A stretch of DNA of 35,541 nt, from contig JACMNP010000132.1 of NCBI GenBank assembly GCA_014378495.1, forward strand, positions 1 to 35,541, written 5' to 3'. The stretch is from Methylotenera sp. GTDB lineage: Bacteria > Pseudomonadota > Gammaproteobacteria > Burkholderiales > Methylophilaceae. The position numbers and the translations under genes were made by a program. The stretch's first letter is position 1. Each line of letters opens with the position of its first letter. Under the pieces are notes generated by a model, which was not told the origin of the DNA, searched no databases, and was given only the letters and a program-made list of their open reading frames with translations. Shown piece after piece: positions 26,012 to 35,541 of this stretch.

Positions 26012-27555
26012 TAAGTTTTTACTCTACGCATGTAATCACGCGGCCTAAAGCCTAGCAACAACAATGTTGCAAAATAACTCACCCCACCTAGCAACACTAA
26101 TCCACTGATAAAGATTAGGCGCTTCATTAACCCAAAGTTTAGCCATAAATGCGTATCACCCATCGCAAAATATAATGCCACGCCCATTACGCTGAGCGCT
26201 ATTAGTAGTTTAACAATAAAGACTAACCAGCCTGGCTGTGGCTGATATATATTAGCTTTACGTAAGTGATAGTAAAGCAAGGCAGCATTAATGCACGCAC
26301 CTAAACCGATAGCTAATGCTAATCCTGCATGTTGTAAATGCAATACAAATACAAAGATTACATTCATTAACTGAGTCACAATGAGAGTAAAAATGGCAAC
26401 CTTTACTGGTGTTTTAATATTTTGCCGCGCATAAAAACCTGGTGCTAATATTTTCACTAGAATAAGTCCTAACAGGCCCACACTATAAGCCACTAGCGCC
26501 TGCTGTGTCATTAGTGCATCATGGCTAGTGAATTTTCCATAATGAAAAAGCGCAATCACCAAAGGTGCGGCTAATACTGCTAAAGCCACTGCGGCTGGCG
26601 CTGCCAAAATAAAGGTTAAGCGCAAGCCCCAGTCTAGTAATTGTGAGTATTCACTATCATCTTTGCCTGCATAAGCTTTAGATAAACTGGGCAACAATAT
26701 GGTACCTAAGGCTACGCCCAGCACACCAGTAGGAAACTCCATTAATCTATCGGCATAATATAACCAACTCACGCTACCTGTATCCAAAAAAGAGGCGAAA
26801 ATCGTGTTGGTAATCATAGAAATTTGCGCAACAGAAACCCCTAAAATAGCTGGGCCCATCAGTTTTAAAATGCGCCATACCCCATCATCTTGTTGGTGTA
26901 AATCAAATTTAGGTAATAAGCCGATTTGCTTTAAAAATGGTATTTGAAACGCTAACTGTAAAAAACCACCAAAGAATACTGCCCATGCCAATACTTTTAT
27001 AGGCTCAGCGAAGTGATCTGCAAAAAATAGTACCGCAACAATCATAGAAACATTGAGCCATACTGGCGTAAACGCAGGAATTCCAAATTTGTTATACGTA
27101 TTAAGCACACCACCAGCCATTGAAACCAGTGAAATGAAGAAGATATAAGGGAAAGTGATCCGCAACAGCTCAACCGTGAGATGCATTTTTGCTGGGTCTG
27201 TTTTAAAACCAGGGGCAATCAAAGTAACGACCCAAGGCGCAACCAGCATGCCTAGGAGCGTTACCACCACCAATATTAAACCCAGCCAAGTGGCCACACG
27301 ATTAATCAAACTGTGTGTTTCATCAAAACTACGCTGGCTTTTATATTCTGCTAAAATAGGCACAAAGGCTTGGCTAAACGCGCCTTCAGCTGAAACGCGG
27401 CGTAATAAATTAGGGATTTTAAATGCGACGATAAAAGCATCGCTTAACATGCCTGCTCCAAATACGCGGGCAATGAGCGTATCGCGAACGAAACCTAATA
27501 TACGGGAAACAAAGGTCATACTACCGACCTTAGCTAAAGCTTTTAGTAGGTTCAT
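26011..27555 (-). CDS. murJ: Lipid II flippase MurJ
   Basis: Flips the peptidoglycan precursor lipid II across the inner membrane. From the ATG at 27555 the protein has 514 residues and starts [25 protein letters not shown], the usual MurJ N-terminus. The frame is open 28 codons further up but that stretch is hydrophobic and unlike the family. About 14 membrane helices, with [22 protein letters not shown] (split: [22 protein letters not shown]), [12 protein letters not shown] and conserved charged residues in early helices. The upstream ribosome-binding site is weak. First gene of the murJ-ribF pair, divergent from rpsT. Confidence 0.95.
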   Translation of the reverse strand: MNLLKALAKVGSMTFVSRILGFVRDTLIARVFGAGMLSDAFIVAFKIPNLLRRVSAEGAFSQAFVPILAEYKSQRSFDETHSLINRVATWLGLILVVVTLLGMLVAPWVVTLIAPGFKTDPAKMHLTVELLRITFPYIFFISLVSMAGGVLNTYNKFGIPAFTPVWLNVSMIVAVLFFADHFAEPIKVLAWAVFFGGFLQLAFQIPFLKQIGLLPKFDLHQQDDGVWRILKLMGPAILGVSVAQISMITNTIFASFLDTGSVSWLYYADRLMEFPTGVLGVALGTILLPSLSKAYAGKDDSEYSQLLDWGLRLTFILAAPAAVALAVLAAPLVIALFHYGKFTSHDALMTQQALVAYSVGLLGLILVKILAPGFYARQNIKTPVKVAIFTLIVTQLMNVIFVFVLHLQHAGLALAIGLGACINAALLYYHLRKANIYQPQPGWLVFIVKLLIALSVMGVALYFAMGDTHLWLNFGLMKRLIFISGLVLLGGVSYFATLLLLGFRPRDYMRRVKT

Positions 27556-27674
27556 GCGTAACTTTTTAAGTAATAAAAAGTTAAAAAACAGCGTGAAAAT
27601 TGGCGTATTAACAACATATTCTATGATTTTAACATGCAAGCTGTTATCGGGCGATAACTACTCACGATAATTGC

Positions 27675-27714
27675 TTGATTAAAACTTGCAAAAACTTTAT
27701 AAAATAGCTATAGT
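27675..27714 (+). promoter_or_regulatory. Overlapping promoters of rpsT
   Basis: Two staggered sigma-70-like promoters, 11 bp apart. P1: TTGATT (27675-27680), 17 bases, TATAAA (27698-27703). P2: TTGCAA (27686-27691), 17 bases, TATAGT (27709-27714). Both have ideal spacing and precede the rpsT ATG by about 55-65 bases. More than one promoter is common for ribosomal protein S20 genes. Consensus-based prediction. Confidence 0.55.
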
Positions 27715-27767
27715 TATGGGCTTCGTATTTTGAATAGCTTTTAGGCAACTTTTAGGAAACAACACAG

Positions 27768-28031
27768 ATGGCAAATACCGCACAAGCAAGAAAACGTGCT
27801 CGTCAAGCAGTTAAGCAACGTGCACACAATGCAAGTTTGCGTTCTACTTTGCGTACGGCGATAAAAAAAATTATTAAAGCAGTAGAAGGTGGCGATAAAG
27901 CTGCAGCTACCGCTATTTACAGTGAAAACGTAAGCGTGATTGACCGCATTGCGGACAAACAAATCATTCATAAAAATAAAGCATCACGTCATAAAAGCCG
28001 CTTAAATGCAGCAATTAAGGCGATGGCTTAA
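27768..28031 (+). CDS. rpsT: 30S ribosomal protein S20
   Basis: 87 residues, very Lys/Arg/Ala-rich and helical, binding 16S rRNA early in 30S assembly. Starts [21 protein letters not shown] and contains [21 protein letters not shown] and [19 protein letters not shown], all S20 signatures. AGGA stands 10 bases before the ATG. Monocistronic, with its own promoters and a strong terminator 26 bases downstream. Divergent from murJ, as in many proteobacteria. Confidence 0.98.
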   Translation: MANTAQARKRARQAVKQRAHNASLRSTLRTAIKKIIKAVEGGDKAAATAIYSENVSVIDRIADKQIIHKNKASRHKSRLNAAIKAMA

Positions 28032-28056
28032 GCTAAAGTTTTAATGGCAACACACA

Positions 28057-28089
28057 ACAAAAAAGCCGAATTTGATTCGGCTTTTTTGT
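28057..28089. terminator. Bidirectional rho-independent terminator of rpsT and purK
   Basis: AAAAAAGCCGAA, loop TTTGA, TTCGGCTTTTTT is a perfect inverted repeat with A and T tracts on both sides. It lies 26 bases after rpsT and 40 bases from the purK stop and can serve both convergent genes. Confidence 0.92.
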
Positions 28090-28128
28090 TTTATAAATCT
28101 TAAGTGCATTACTCATTAATTTAGCGAT

Positions 28129-29343
28129 TTAAACGCCTATATTTAACTCAGCACGCACTTGCATAGCTTGTTTGATTGCCTCATCTCTAATAGCATTAAT
28201 CACTGTAAAATGCCCCATTTTGCGCCCAATGCGCGCCTCTTGTTTGCTATACAGATGCATTTTTAAACCAGGCACATTAAGCGCATACTGCCACGCTGGT
28301 TCAGTTTGAGCATCAACTGTAGCATCATTCTTTTTTGCATGCTCATCTAGCTTAAACACACAACTAGGCCAAATATCGCCCAATAAATTCACCATCACTG
28401 CCGGACTATGCTGACGACTACTTCCAAGTGGCAAACCAGTCATTACCCTGACCTGCTGCTCAAATTGATTGGTAATGCAGGCGTCAATCGTGTAATGGCC
28501 AGAATTATGCGGACGCGGTGCCATTTCATTCACTAACAACTCTCCACCACATACAAAAAACTCCACTCCAAGCACGCCTGTATATTCGAGTTTTTCGGCT
28601 ACTAGAATTGCCAACTTTTGCGCTTGATGATTAATCGCATCACTACCACGCGCAGGAATTATTGATACATCTAAGATACCATTTAAATGGCTATTTTCCG
28701 ATGTCGGAAATGTTGCTACATTTCCATGCATATCCCTAGCGAGTACTACTGAAACCTCATAATCCAGTTTCATCATTTTTTCTAATACACATTCTTCGTG
28801 CGCAAATTGCGCATAAGCGATACGCGCTTCTTTGCTGTTTTTAACGCGCGCCTGCCCTTTACCATCGTAACCAAATCGCGCTACTTTTAGAATCGCTGGG
28901 TAAACATGACTCTCATCATTAGGTATATCTGCATCCGCGTTGATCACTAAGTAGGGCGCAACTGGTAAACCAGCCTCTTTGAGAAAGTTTTTTTCACTCA
29001 CACGGTGCTGAGCAATAGCTACACTGTTAGCAGAAGGACGCACAATGGTTGTTTGCGTTAAAAATGATAACGAATCAGCAGGTACATTCTCAAACTCAGT
29101 GCTAATTGCAAGGCACGATTTTGCTAATTTTTTTAATGCTGTTTTGTCATCAAAAGCCGCACAAATATGTACATCAGCTATTTTCCCCGCAGGGCTATTC
29201 TTGTCTGGGTCCAATACTGTAACGCGATAACCCATTTCATGTGCTGCAATGACAAAAAATCGGCCTAGCTGACCGCCTCCTAGCATGCCTAACATGGCAG
29301 ATGGCAAAATCACTTGTGGGTTGTCTAAGTTTTCATTACTCAT
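28129..29343 (-). CDS. purK: 5-(carboxyamino)imidazole ribonucleotide synthase PurK
   Basis: ATP-grasp enzyme of purine synthesis that carboxylates AIR with bicarbonate to N5-CAIR, which PurE then uses. 404 residues. N-terminal AMLGGGQLGRFFVIAAHEMG, ATP-grasp lid and core PAILKVARFGYDGKGQ, VLEKMMKLDYEVSVVLAR, GVLGVEFFVCGGELLVNEMAPRPHNSGHYTIDAC (as GVLGVEFFV and NEMAPRPHNSGHYT), and the C-terminal MGHFTVI. Slightly longer than average because of an insert near 325-340 (DEHAKKNDATVDAQTE). Follows purE by 84 bases in the same direction. Confidence 0.97.
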   Translation of the reverse strand: MSNENLDNPQVILPSAMLGMLGGGQLGRFFVIAAHEMGYRVTVLDPDKNSPAGKIADVHICAAFDDKTALKKLAKSCLAISTEFENVPADSLSFLTQTTIVRPSANSVAIAQHRVSEKNFLKEAGLPVAPYLVINADADIPNDESHVYPAILKVARFGYDGKGQARVKNSKEARIAYAQFAHEECVLEKMMKLDYEVSVVLARDMHGNVATFPTSENSHLNGILDVSIIPARGSDAINHQAQKLAILVAEKLEYTGVLGVEFFVCGGELLVNEMAPRPHNSGHYTIDACITNQFEQQVRVMTGLPLGSSRQHSPAVMVNLLGDIWPSCVFKLDEHAKKNDATVDAQTEPAWQYALNVPGLKMHLYSKQEARIGRKMGHFTVINAIRDEAIKQAMQVRAELNIGV

Positions 29344-29427
29344 AAATTGAATACGTATTTCTAATTAGTTTATTTTTTAAGCTTAATCGATACTTATTAA
29401 GGGTTAATTCTATTCAAAAACATCAAA

Positions 29428-29925
29428 CTAAGGTTTATCTGTAAGTACCATCAGTTGCACTTTTTCTGCTTGCTTAGTACGAAACTCAGATAGTTTTTTC
29501 GCTAAAGATGCATCATGATTAGCCAAAATAGAAGCTGCAAACAATCCAGCATTTGCAGCACCAGCCTCACCTATCGCAAACGTAGCAACGGGAATACCTT
29601 TAGGCATTTGCACGATAGACAATAATGAATCTTGGCCTTGTAGGTGTTTAGATGGTACTGGCACACCAAGTACAGGTAAAGTCGTTTTAGCCGCAACCAT
29701 GCCTGGCAAATGAGCTGCACCACCAGCACCCGCAATAATCACTTGGTAACCTTTTTTAGCGGCTGCTTCAGCAAAACTAAACATTAGGTCTGGCGTGCGA
29801 TGTGCAGAAACAACATCAGCAGTGTAAGGAATATCGAAATCTGCGAGCATTTGCGCAGCCGCTTTCATAATGGGCCAATCACTATCAGACCCCATAATGA
29901 TGGCTACTAAAGGTTGTTTTTCCAT
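29428..29925 (-). CDS. purE: N5-carboxyaminoimidazole ribonucleotide mutase PurE
   Basis: Rearranges N5-CAIR to CAIR in purine synthesis. 165 residues, class I PurE length. The signature [17 protein letters not shown], catalytic-histidine loop [36 protein letters not shown] (parts [12 protein letters not shown] and [10 protein letters not shown]) and the [18 protein letters not shown] block are all intact. Pairs functionally with purK downstream. The start codon context includes GGAA a few bases upstream. Normal in all respects. Confidence 0.98.
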   Translation of the reverse strand: MEKQPLVAIIMGSDSDWPIMKAAAQMLADFDIPYTADVVSAHRTPDLMFSFAEAAAKKGYQVIIAGAGGAAHLPGMVAAKTTLPVLGVPVPSKHLQGQDSLLSIVQMPKGIPVATFAIGEAGAANAGLFAASILANHDASLAKKLSEFRTKQAEKVQLMVLTDKP

Positions 29926-30004
29926 TGAAATTCCTTATATTCTTTTTTTTGAGTCAAATATGTTTTAAGTCTAATGTGCCAAAAAATTAAAGCATAGCGA
30001 TTAA

Positions 30005-31183
30005 TTAGAGTAAAACCAAATTATCCCTGTGTATGAGTTCTGACTCTTCCACATAACCCAACACTTTTTCAATCTCTTTACTGGATTTTCGCATGATACG
30101 CAGTGCTTCATTGGCCGAATAATTAACTAGACCACGGGCGATTTCTAAGCCGTTAATATCGCAACAAGCCACTACTTCACCGCGATCAAAATTACCATCA
30201 ACCGCAATCACGCCAATCGGTAATAAGCTTTTTCCATCTTGCTTGATCACTTTAACAGCACCAGCATCTAAGGTTAATTTACCGCGCAATTGCAAATGAT
30301 CTGCAAGCCATTGCTTGCGTGCCGTCGTTTTCATTTCTGTGGTTTGTAGATGCGTACCGATGAGTTCACCCGCACTTAAACGTACCAGCACATCGGCTTC
30401 GCGGCCTGATGCAATCACAGTATTTGCACCACTGCGCGCAGCACGTTTAGCCGCCAGTATTTTGGTTAACATGCCGCCAGTGCCAACACTACTGCCTGCC
30501 CCGCCTGCCATTTGCTCTAATGCAACATCGCCAGCGAGCGCATGCTGTATGAATTTTGCAGCTTTGTCTTTACGTGGATCAGCGGAATAAAGCCCTTGTT
30601 GATCAGTTAATATCACTAACGTATCAGCTTCAATCAAGTTAGCCACTAATGAACCTAGAGTATCGTTATCACCAAAACGAATTTCATCGGTGACGACCGT
30701 GTCGTTTTCATTAATAATTGGAATTACATTTAAATCTAATAGCGTACGTAAGGTACTACGCGCATTCAGATAGCGTTTTCTATCAGCTAAATCATCATGT
30801 GTCAGCAGTACTTGTGCCGTATGAAGTTGATGCTCACTAAAGCAACTTTCGTACATTTGCACTAAACCCATTTGTCCGACAGCCGCTGCCGCTTGCAATT
30901 CGTTCACTGCCGTTGGGCGCTTTTTCCAACCTAAACGTTGCATGCCTTCAGCCACAGCACCGCTAGAAACCAATACAATATGCTTGCCTTGCTTCACCAG
31001 TGTAGCAATTTGCGAAGCCCATTGCGCAATCGCGGCTCGGTCTAAACCGTTGCCGTCATTGGTCACTAAGCTAGAACCAACTTTCACGACAATCACTTTT
31101 GCATCTAACAGCAAAGACTTTGGCAATATTGACTGCGGTTCTATTGACTTGGATTCTATTGACTGAAGTTCTAAAGCACTCAT
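30005..31183 (-). CDS. proB: Glutamate 5-kinase ProB (with PUA domain)
   Basis: First step of proline synthesis: phosphorylates glutamate. 392 residues: amino acid kinase domain (about 28-280; [75 protein letters not shown]) and a C-terminal PUA domain (about 300-375). The first 27 residues are an unusual extension of four degenerate pentads ([20 protein letters not shown]) encoded by 15-bp tandem repeats; other ProB proteins usually begin near residue 25. The ATG is one base from the obgE stop, so it is the last gene of the rplU-rpmA-obgE-proB unit. Confidence 0.97.
   Translation of the reverse strand: MSALELQSIESKSIEPQSILPKSLLLDAKVIVVKVGSSLVTNDGNGLDRAAIAQWASQIATLVKQGKHIVLVSSGAVAEGMQRLGWKKRPTAVNELQAAAAVGQMGLVQMYESCFSEHQLHTAQVLLTHDDLADRKRYLNARSTLRTLLDLNVIPIINENDTVVTDEIRFGDNDTLGSLVANLIEADTLVILTDQQGLYSADPRKDKAAKFIQHALAGDVALEQMAGGAGSSVGTGGMLTKILAAKRAARSGANTVIASGREADVLVRLSAGELIGTHLQTTEMKTTARKQWLADHLQLRGKLTLDAGAVKVIKQDGKSLLPIGVIAVDGNFDRGEVVACCDINGLEIARGLVNYSANEALRIMRKSSKEIEKVLGYVEESELIHRDNLVLL
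31128..31172. repeat. Three 15-bp tandem repeats in the start of proB
   Basis: ATTGACTGCGGTTCT (31128-31142), ATTGACTTGGATTCT (31143-31157) and ATTGACTGAAGTTCT (31158-31172) share 12 of 15 positions. The unit length is a multiple of three, so copy number changes keep the proB frame. They encode the low-complexity N-terminal extension. Confidence 0.85.
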
Positions 31184-31184
31184 G

Positions 31185-32318
<1,134 letters not shown>

Positions 32319-32332
32319 CTAAGCTAGGTAAG

Positions 32333-32400
32333 GCGCGAATAAAAAACTAAGACGCAGCATATATATTATATGTAAGGAGTAGTTTTTTGCGAGCAACGCC
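32333..32400. repeat. Imperfect palindromic element upstream of obgE
   Basis: The arms GCGCGAATAAAAAACTAA (32333-32350) and AGTTTTTTGCGAGCAACGC (32381-32399) pair over most of their length. In the centre CATATA (32358-32363) pairs perfectly with TATATG (32367-32372). There is no coding potential. It looks like a mobile intergenic element or structured leader rather than a simple terminator. Confidence 0.5.
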
Positions 32401-32450
32401 GCATAGCGACGAAGCTTGACTTTTTAGAAGTATCCTGCAGTTTACCAAAT

Positions 32451-32480
32451 AAAAAAAGCCCCATCAAACGATGAGGCTTT
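32451..32480 (-). terminator. Rho-independent terminator after rpmA
   Basis: On the minus strand AAAGCC-T-CATC, loop GTTT, GATG-G-GGCTTT then TTTT. The stem has one mismatch and is followed by a seven-T run. It lies 18 bases after the rpmA stop and probably lowers read-through into obgE-proB. Confidence 0.8.
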
Positions 32481-32497
32481 AATAAAATCAATTTAAC

Positions 32498-32758
32498 TTA
32501 AACAGTAGCAATAATGCTAACAGTGTGGCGCTTTAATGCGCCTTTAATTGCAAAAGCCACTTTACCGTCAGCTTTAGCGTACAAAGTATGATCTTTACCC
32601 ATGCCTACATTTTCACCAGCATGCATTTTTGTACCGCGCTGACGCACGATGATGCTACCTGCTGAAACCACTTGCTCACCGAAAGCTTTAACGCCTAATC
32701 GTTGTGCGTGTGAATCGCGACCGTTACGTGAACTACCACCTGCTTTTTTGTGTGCCAT
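32498..32758 (-). CDS. rpmA: 50S ribosomal protein L27
   Basis: 86 residues. Starts [20 protein letters not shown], the form without the Firmicute N-terminal leader peptide, and contains [20 protein letters not shown] (as LGVKAFGEQ and [10 protein letters not shown]) and [20 protein letters not shown]. The L27 N-terminal tail reaches the peptidyl transferase centre. Follows rplU after 49 bases on the same transcript; terminator downstream. Confidence 0.98.
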   Translation of the reverse strand: MAHKKAGGSSRNGRDSHAQRLGVKAFGEQVVSAGSIIVRQRGTKMHAGENVGMGKDHTLYAKADGKVAFAIKGALKRHTVSIIATV

Positions 32759-32807
32759 TTTTCTCTAATCCTTAATCTTAACTTATCTGTTAATGAGCGT
32801 TAACTAA

Positions 32808-33119
32808 TTAAGCAGCGATTGTTTCAATTTTAATTTCAGTAAAACTTTGGCGATGGCCTTGTGTTTTACGATAATGTTTACGACGACGGAATTTGAAAAT
32901 CATTACCTTGTCACCACGACCATGAGAAAGCACAGTTGCTTTAACAGTAGCGCCTTTAATGATAGGTGAACCGATGGTGGTTTTATCGCCATCTGAAACC
33001 ATTAAGATTTGATCTAGCGTAACACTACCGCCAACTTCAACCTCAAGTTTCTCAACTTTTAATCTCTCGCCTGCGATTACGCGATATTGCTTACCACCAG
33101 TTTTGATTACTGCATACAT
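32808..33119 (-). CDS. rplU: 50S ribosomal protein L21
   Basis: 103 residues. Starts [20 protein letters not shown], with [26 protein letters not shown]-like core ([19 protein letters not shown]) and the end [14 protein letters not shown]. Binds 23S rRNA with L20. First gene of the rplU-rpmA-obgE-proB unit and divergent from ispB, the usual arrangement in beta- and gammaproteobacteria. A promoter candidate lies about 40 bases upstream. Confidence 0.98.
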   Translation of the reverse strand: MYAVIKTGGKQYRVIAGERLKVEKLEVEVGGSVTLDQILMVSDGDKTTIGSPIIKGATVKATVLSHGRGDKVMIFKFRRRKHYRKTQGHRQSFTEIKIETIAA

Positions 33120-33156
33120 GATTATGCCTTTAACTCATACTTCAGAAGAATCGCGC

Positions 33157-33184
33157 ATTATACGCAAATAATCACGCAAAGCAA
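33157..33184 (-). promoter_or_regulatory. Putative rplU promoter
   Basis: On the minus strand TTGCTT (33184..33179), 16 bases, then a perfect TATAAT (33162..33157), giving a leader of about 30 bases to the rplU ATG. Consensus-based prediction. Confidence 0.5.
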
Positions 33185-33330
33185 ACCATAATCGCAAGCT
33201 AAATCAAAATATTCTAGCGCATACTCTGGTGCACCATTATCGCACCATTTATGCACAAACAGTTTAAGCAGATGCAATGAGTGAAAGTCGGCTGTGATAA
33301 AATAAATGCTACTTTTATAGGTTCATTATT

Positions 33331-34314
33331 GTGACGCAAAGCTCCAGCCAACTACAGTCCATTCAGTCCTGCATTTCTAACGATATTATAGCCGTGAATA
33401 CGGTGATTCAGCACTCACTCAAATCTGATGTTAGCTTAGTTAATCAGGTAGCACATTACATTATTAATAGCGGTGGAAAACGGCTGCGCCCCATGCTGGT
33501 ACTACTTTCTGCAGGGTTATTTGGTGAAATAAAACCTCAGCATCACCAACTTGCTGCTGTAGTTGAGTTTATTCATACCGCTACTTTATTACATGATGAT
33601 GTAGTGGATGAATCATCAAAACGACGTGGACAAAATACTGCGAATGCATTATTTGGGAATGCTGCGAGCGTATTAGTTGGCGACTTTGTTTATTCACGCG
33701 CTTTTCAAATGATGGTCGCAGTGCAAAATATGCGCGTAATGGAAGAATTAAGTAATGCTACTAACGTGATCGCCGAAGGCGAAGTATTGCAATTACTGAA
33801 TATTCACAATGCTGCCATCAGCGATGAAGCTTACTTACAAGTAATTCATTACAAAACGGCCAAATTATTTGAAGCCGCTACACGCTTAGGTGCAATCATT
33901 AGCGGTGCTTCAGCCCCTGATGAAGAGGCTCTTAGCAGATATGGTATGCATATCGGCACTGCTTTTCAGCTCATTGATGACGTATTGGATTTAAGTGGTA
34001 ATACCGCTGAAATTGGCAAGAATTTAGGGGATGACTTGAATGAGGGCAAACCTACATTGCCGCTGCTCTATGCAATGCGTCACGGCAACGCTAGTGAAGC
34101 AGCCGCTATTAAAAATGCGATTGAGCGTGGTGGATTAGATGATCTAGCGACCGTGTTAAGTGCAGTTGAACGTACTGGTGCTTTACAACATGTGCATAAG
34201 GTAGCAGAAAACGAAGCTGAATTAGCTTGCGCTTCAATAGCGCACTTCTCAGATTCAAGCTACAAACAAGCCATGATTACTTTAGCGAAATTTGCTGTTT
34301 CAAGAAACTACTAG
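33331..34314 (+). CDS. ispB: Octaprenyl diphosphate synthase (IspB type)
   Basis: Trans-prenyltransferase that makes the polyprenyl side chain of ubiquinone. 327 residues from a GTG start at 33331, with only a weak AGG upstream. The first aspartate-rich motif is LLHDDVVDESSKRRG (DDVVD 89-93), the second LIDDVLDLSG (DDVLD 216-220). GGKRLRPMLVLLSA and the EGEVLQL and YKTAKLFEAA blocks are also present. Chain length (C40 or other) cannot be read with certainty. Divergent from rplU. The stop codon lies inside the loop of a perfect 13-bp inverted repeat. Confidence 0.95.
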   Translation: MTQSSSQLQSIQSCISNDIIAVNTVIQHSLKSDVSLVNQVAHYIINSGGKRLRPMLVLLSAGLFGEIKPQHHQLAAVVEFIHTATLLHDDVVDESSKRRGQNTANALFGNAASVLVGDFVYSRAFQMMVAVQNMRVMEELSNATNVIAEGEVLQLLNIHNAAISDEAYLQVIHYKTAKLFEAATRLGAIISGASAPDEEALSRYGMHIGTAFQLIDDVLDLSGNTAEIGKNLGDDLNEGKPTLPLLYAMRHGNASEAAAIKNAIERGGLDDLATVLSAVERTGALQHVHKVAENEAELACASIAHFSDSSYKQAMITLAKFAVSRNY

Positions 34315-34334
34315 AAAAAAGTTGAAACAGCAAA
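34291..34334. terminator. Perfect 13-bp inverted repeat over the ispB stop
   Basis: TTTGCTGTTTCAA (34291-34303) and TTGAAACAGCAAA (34322-34334) pair perfectly around an 18-base loop that holds the TAG stop of ispB. It sits at the junction of two convergent genes. It has no U-tract, so it may be an mRNA 3' end structure rather than a classical terminator. Confidence 0.5.
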
Positions 34335-34341
34335 CAGGTGA

Positions 34342-34788
34342 TTAATTCAGTGTAATTTTTTCACCACTATCTGCATGATAGTAAGTCAAATGCGCGCAAT
34401 TACTTGTACCCGATGTGAGTGAGCCATCAAATAAAAAACTACCATCTACATCTACTAAGGCATAGCCATTATGATACAAAGTTACCTCAGCGAGCCTTTG
34501 CGCTAATTTGGGCGCAGGGGCTGATGTAAGGTCAGAGACTAACTTGCCTTCTATGATAGCGCTTTCTACTGTTGGCCCTTGTGCAGAATTTTGACGCATC
34601 GCAAAACTGATGCAATTTTCCTCTTCATCTTCTGCATATACTTCCCAACCACGGCCACCAGCCAGCTGTGACAACCAAGCAGGTAAATCCACTTCAACAC
34701 GGCAAACAATAGGCTCATCCCATTCAGGATGCGCAAATTCAGCATGTGCAAACTCGGCTTTATTGGATTGATTGGTGGTTTCTGTCAT
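34342..34788 (-). CDS. Hypothetical acidic protein
   Basis: 148 residues, no signal peptide or membrane helix, clearly acidic (EVYAEDEEENC). I do not recognise a family. The N-terminus has a tandem pentad AEFAH AEFAH (11-20) from a 15-bp duplication with diverged codons. The middle (LPAWLSQLAGGRGWEVYAE) and the Gly/Asp-rich part (ALVDVDGSFLFDGSLTSGTS) look like a folded small domain. Single gene, convergent with ispB, with TAAGGAAATATA just before the ATG (AAGGA is a good ribosome-binding site) and TATAAT about 25 bases upstream. Codon use is like its neighbours, so it is likely a true gene. Confidence 0.65.
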   Translation of the reverse strand: MTETTNQSNKAEFAHAEFAHPEWDEPIVCRVEVDLPAWLSQLAGGRGWEVYAEDEEENCISFAMRQNSAQGPTVESAIIEGKLVSDLTSAPAPKLAQRLAEVTLYHNGYALVDVDGSFLFDGSLTSGTSNCAHLTYYHADSGEKITLN

Positions 34789-34991
34789 TATATTTCCTTA
34801 TTACTTACTACGATTATAATATTAACTCTAAGCATATTTGCGGGCAGCTCATATAAATTTCAAGTAGCTCTAATGATGTGAAGGATTGATTGCCACAAAT
34901 ATTTAACGATGCGATGATGCATTTAGTTTACGAGCCGCTTAAAGAAAACAAGTTAATGTAGCGCCTAATACAAGAAAAAATAAGGATAGAT

Positions 34992-35541
34992 ATGCCGAAT
35001 GCATTCATTGAAATCTCTGATTTACTGCAACAAAATAGTACTATTTTCATTGGCATCAGCATTATTTTCGGCTTAATGGTAGGCAGTTTTCTCAATGTGG
35101 TGATTCATAGATTACCAAAAATGATGGAACGTGAATGGCATAACAACTGCCTTGAACTTCAAGGACAAGAAATCACAGAAACAAGCAAATATACACTAGC
35201 AAAACCGCGCTCTGCTTGCCCATCATGCGGGCATATGATTTCTGCGTTAGAAAATATCCCTGTTATTAGTTACGTATTTTTAAAAGGAAAATGTCGTGGT
35301 TGTAAGGCGCCAATCAATATGCGCTACCCTTTGATTGAAACACTTACGGGCATCTTAATCGGCTTAGTGAGTTGGAAGTTTGGTTATAGTGGTGCCACCA
35401 TATTTGCTTGGATTTTTGTTTTTGCGCTTATCACACTCACATTTATAGACTTTGATACACAACTACTCCCTGATGACATTACCTTACCTTTATTGTGGTT
35501 AGGCTTATTATTTAACTTAAATATAGGGTTTACTGATTTAA
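34992..35541 (+). CDS. pilD: Prepilin peptidase/N-methyltransferase PilD (3' end cut off by window)
   Basis: Bifunctional inner-membrane enzyme that cleaves the leader of type IV prepilins and type II secretion pseudopilins and methylates the new N-terminus. 183 codons are open to the window edge; the full protein is usually 260-290 residues. AAGGA lies 5 bases before the ATG. Visible: GSFLNVVIHRLP after the first helix, the cytoplasmic zinc site CPSC...CRGC (C76, C79, C101, C104) with NMRYPLIETLTG, and the first aspartate block FIDFDTQLLPDDITLP. The second catalytic aspartate should lie beyond the edge. Its presence implies type IV pili or type II secretion, and comF nearby hints at DNA uptake. 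Confidence 0.95.
   Translation, partial: MPNAFIEISDLLQQNSTIFIGISIIFGLMVGSFLNVVIHRLPKMMEREWHNNCLELQGQEITETSKYTLAKPRSACPSCGHMISALENIPVISYVFLKGKCRGCKAPINMRYPLIETLTGILIGLVSWKFGYSGATIFAWIFVFALITLTFIDFDTQLLPDDITLPLLWLGLLFNLNIGFTDL

Noticed and set aside
27741-27971. Cys-rich minus-strand frame opposite rpsT
   Set aside because: Antisense to the Lys/Arg/Ala-rich S20 codons, which automatically give Cys- and Leu-rich reverse readings.

Overview
The window is a stretch of AT-rich bacterial chromosome holding mostly core housekeeping genes. The gene set and the layout (bioB next to comF, gpmI-envC, ribF-ileS-lspA, rplU-rpmA-obgE-proB next to ispB, pilD at the end) suggest a betaproteobacterium. The low GC content and protein style fit Methylophilaceae (Methylotenera-like). 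That placement is inferred from reading; no database comparison was made. I saw no tRNA, rRNA, CRISPR array, insertion sequence or prophage. No intergenic gap exceeds about 250 bases.

Layout. 0-2.2 kb: bioB (cut by the window edge, minus strand) diverges from comF and trmL. 2.2-5.1 kb, minus strand: a membrane rhodanese and glutaredoxin grxC, then secB, an exported SH3 protein and gpsA in a tight row. 5.3-8.3 kb, plus strand: gpmI and an EnvC-type murein hydrolase activator, closed by a strong bidirectional terminator. 8.4-9.3 kb: a small Ala/Pro-rich lipoprotein and a Kbp-type BON-LysM protein. 9.6-14.6 kb, minus strand: a compact five-gene unit headed by clpB behind a good sigma-32-like promoter, followed by a lytic transglycosylase, a lipoprotein, yjbQ and an HExxH protein.

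14.6-20.8 kb, minus strand, is the accessory part and the most interesting region. It runs DUF2946-type Cys/His protein, outer-membrane beta-barrel, TonB-dependent receptor (interrupted by a one-base frameshift in a homopolymer), PepSY membrane protein with a His-rich loop, and a periplasmic protein with an Asp-box motif. Together they look like an outer-membrane metal acquisition locus; copper is the best guess, by analogy with DUF2946/OprC-type loci. Two 17-bp direct repeats, 40 bp apart, precede it.

20.8-27.6 kb, minus strand: a sulfite-oxidase-like molybdoenzyme, then lspA, ileS, ribF and murJ (transcribed murJ-ribF, then ileS-lspA). ileS is bracketed by two palindromic repeat modules with the core ATTCCC-N8-GGGAAT, like the dRS3/REP repeats of other proteobacteria. 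One of them supplies the last codons and the stop of ribF. 27.7-35.5 kb: rpsT (plus), purE-purK (minus), rplU-rpmA-obgE-proB (minus), ispB (plus), an unrecognised acidic protein (minus), and the first part of prepilin peptidase pilD (plus), which runs off the window.
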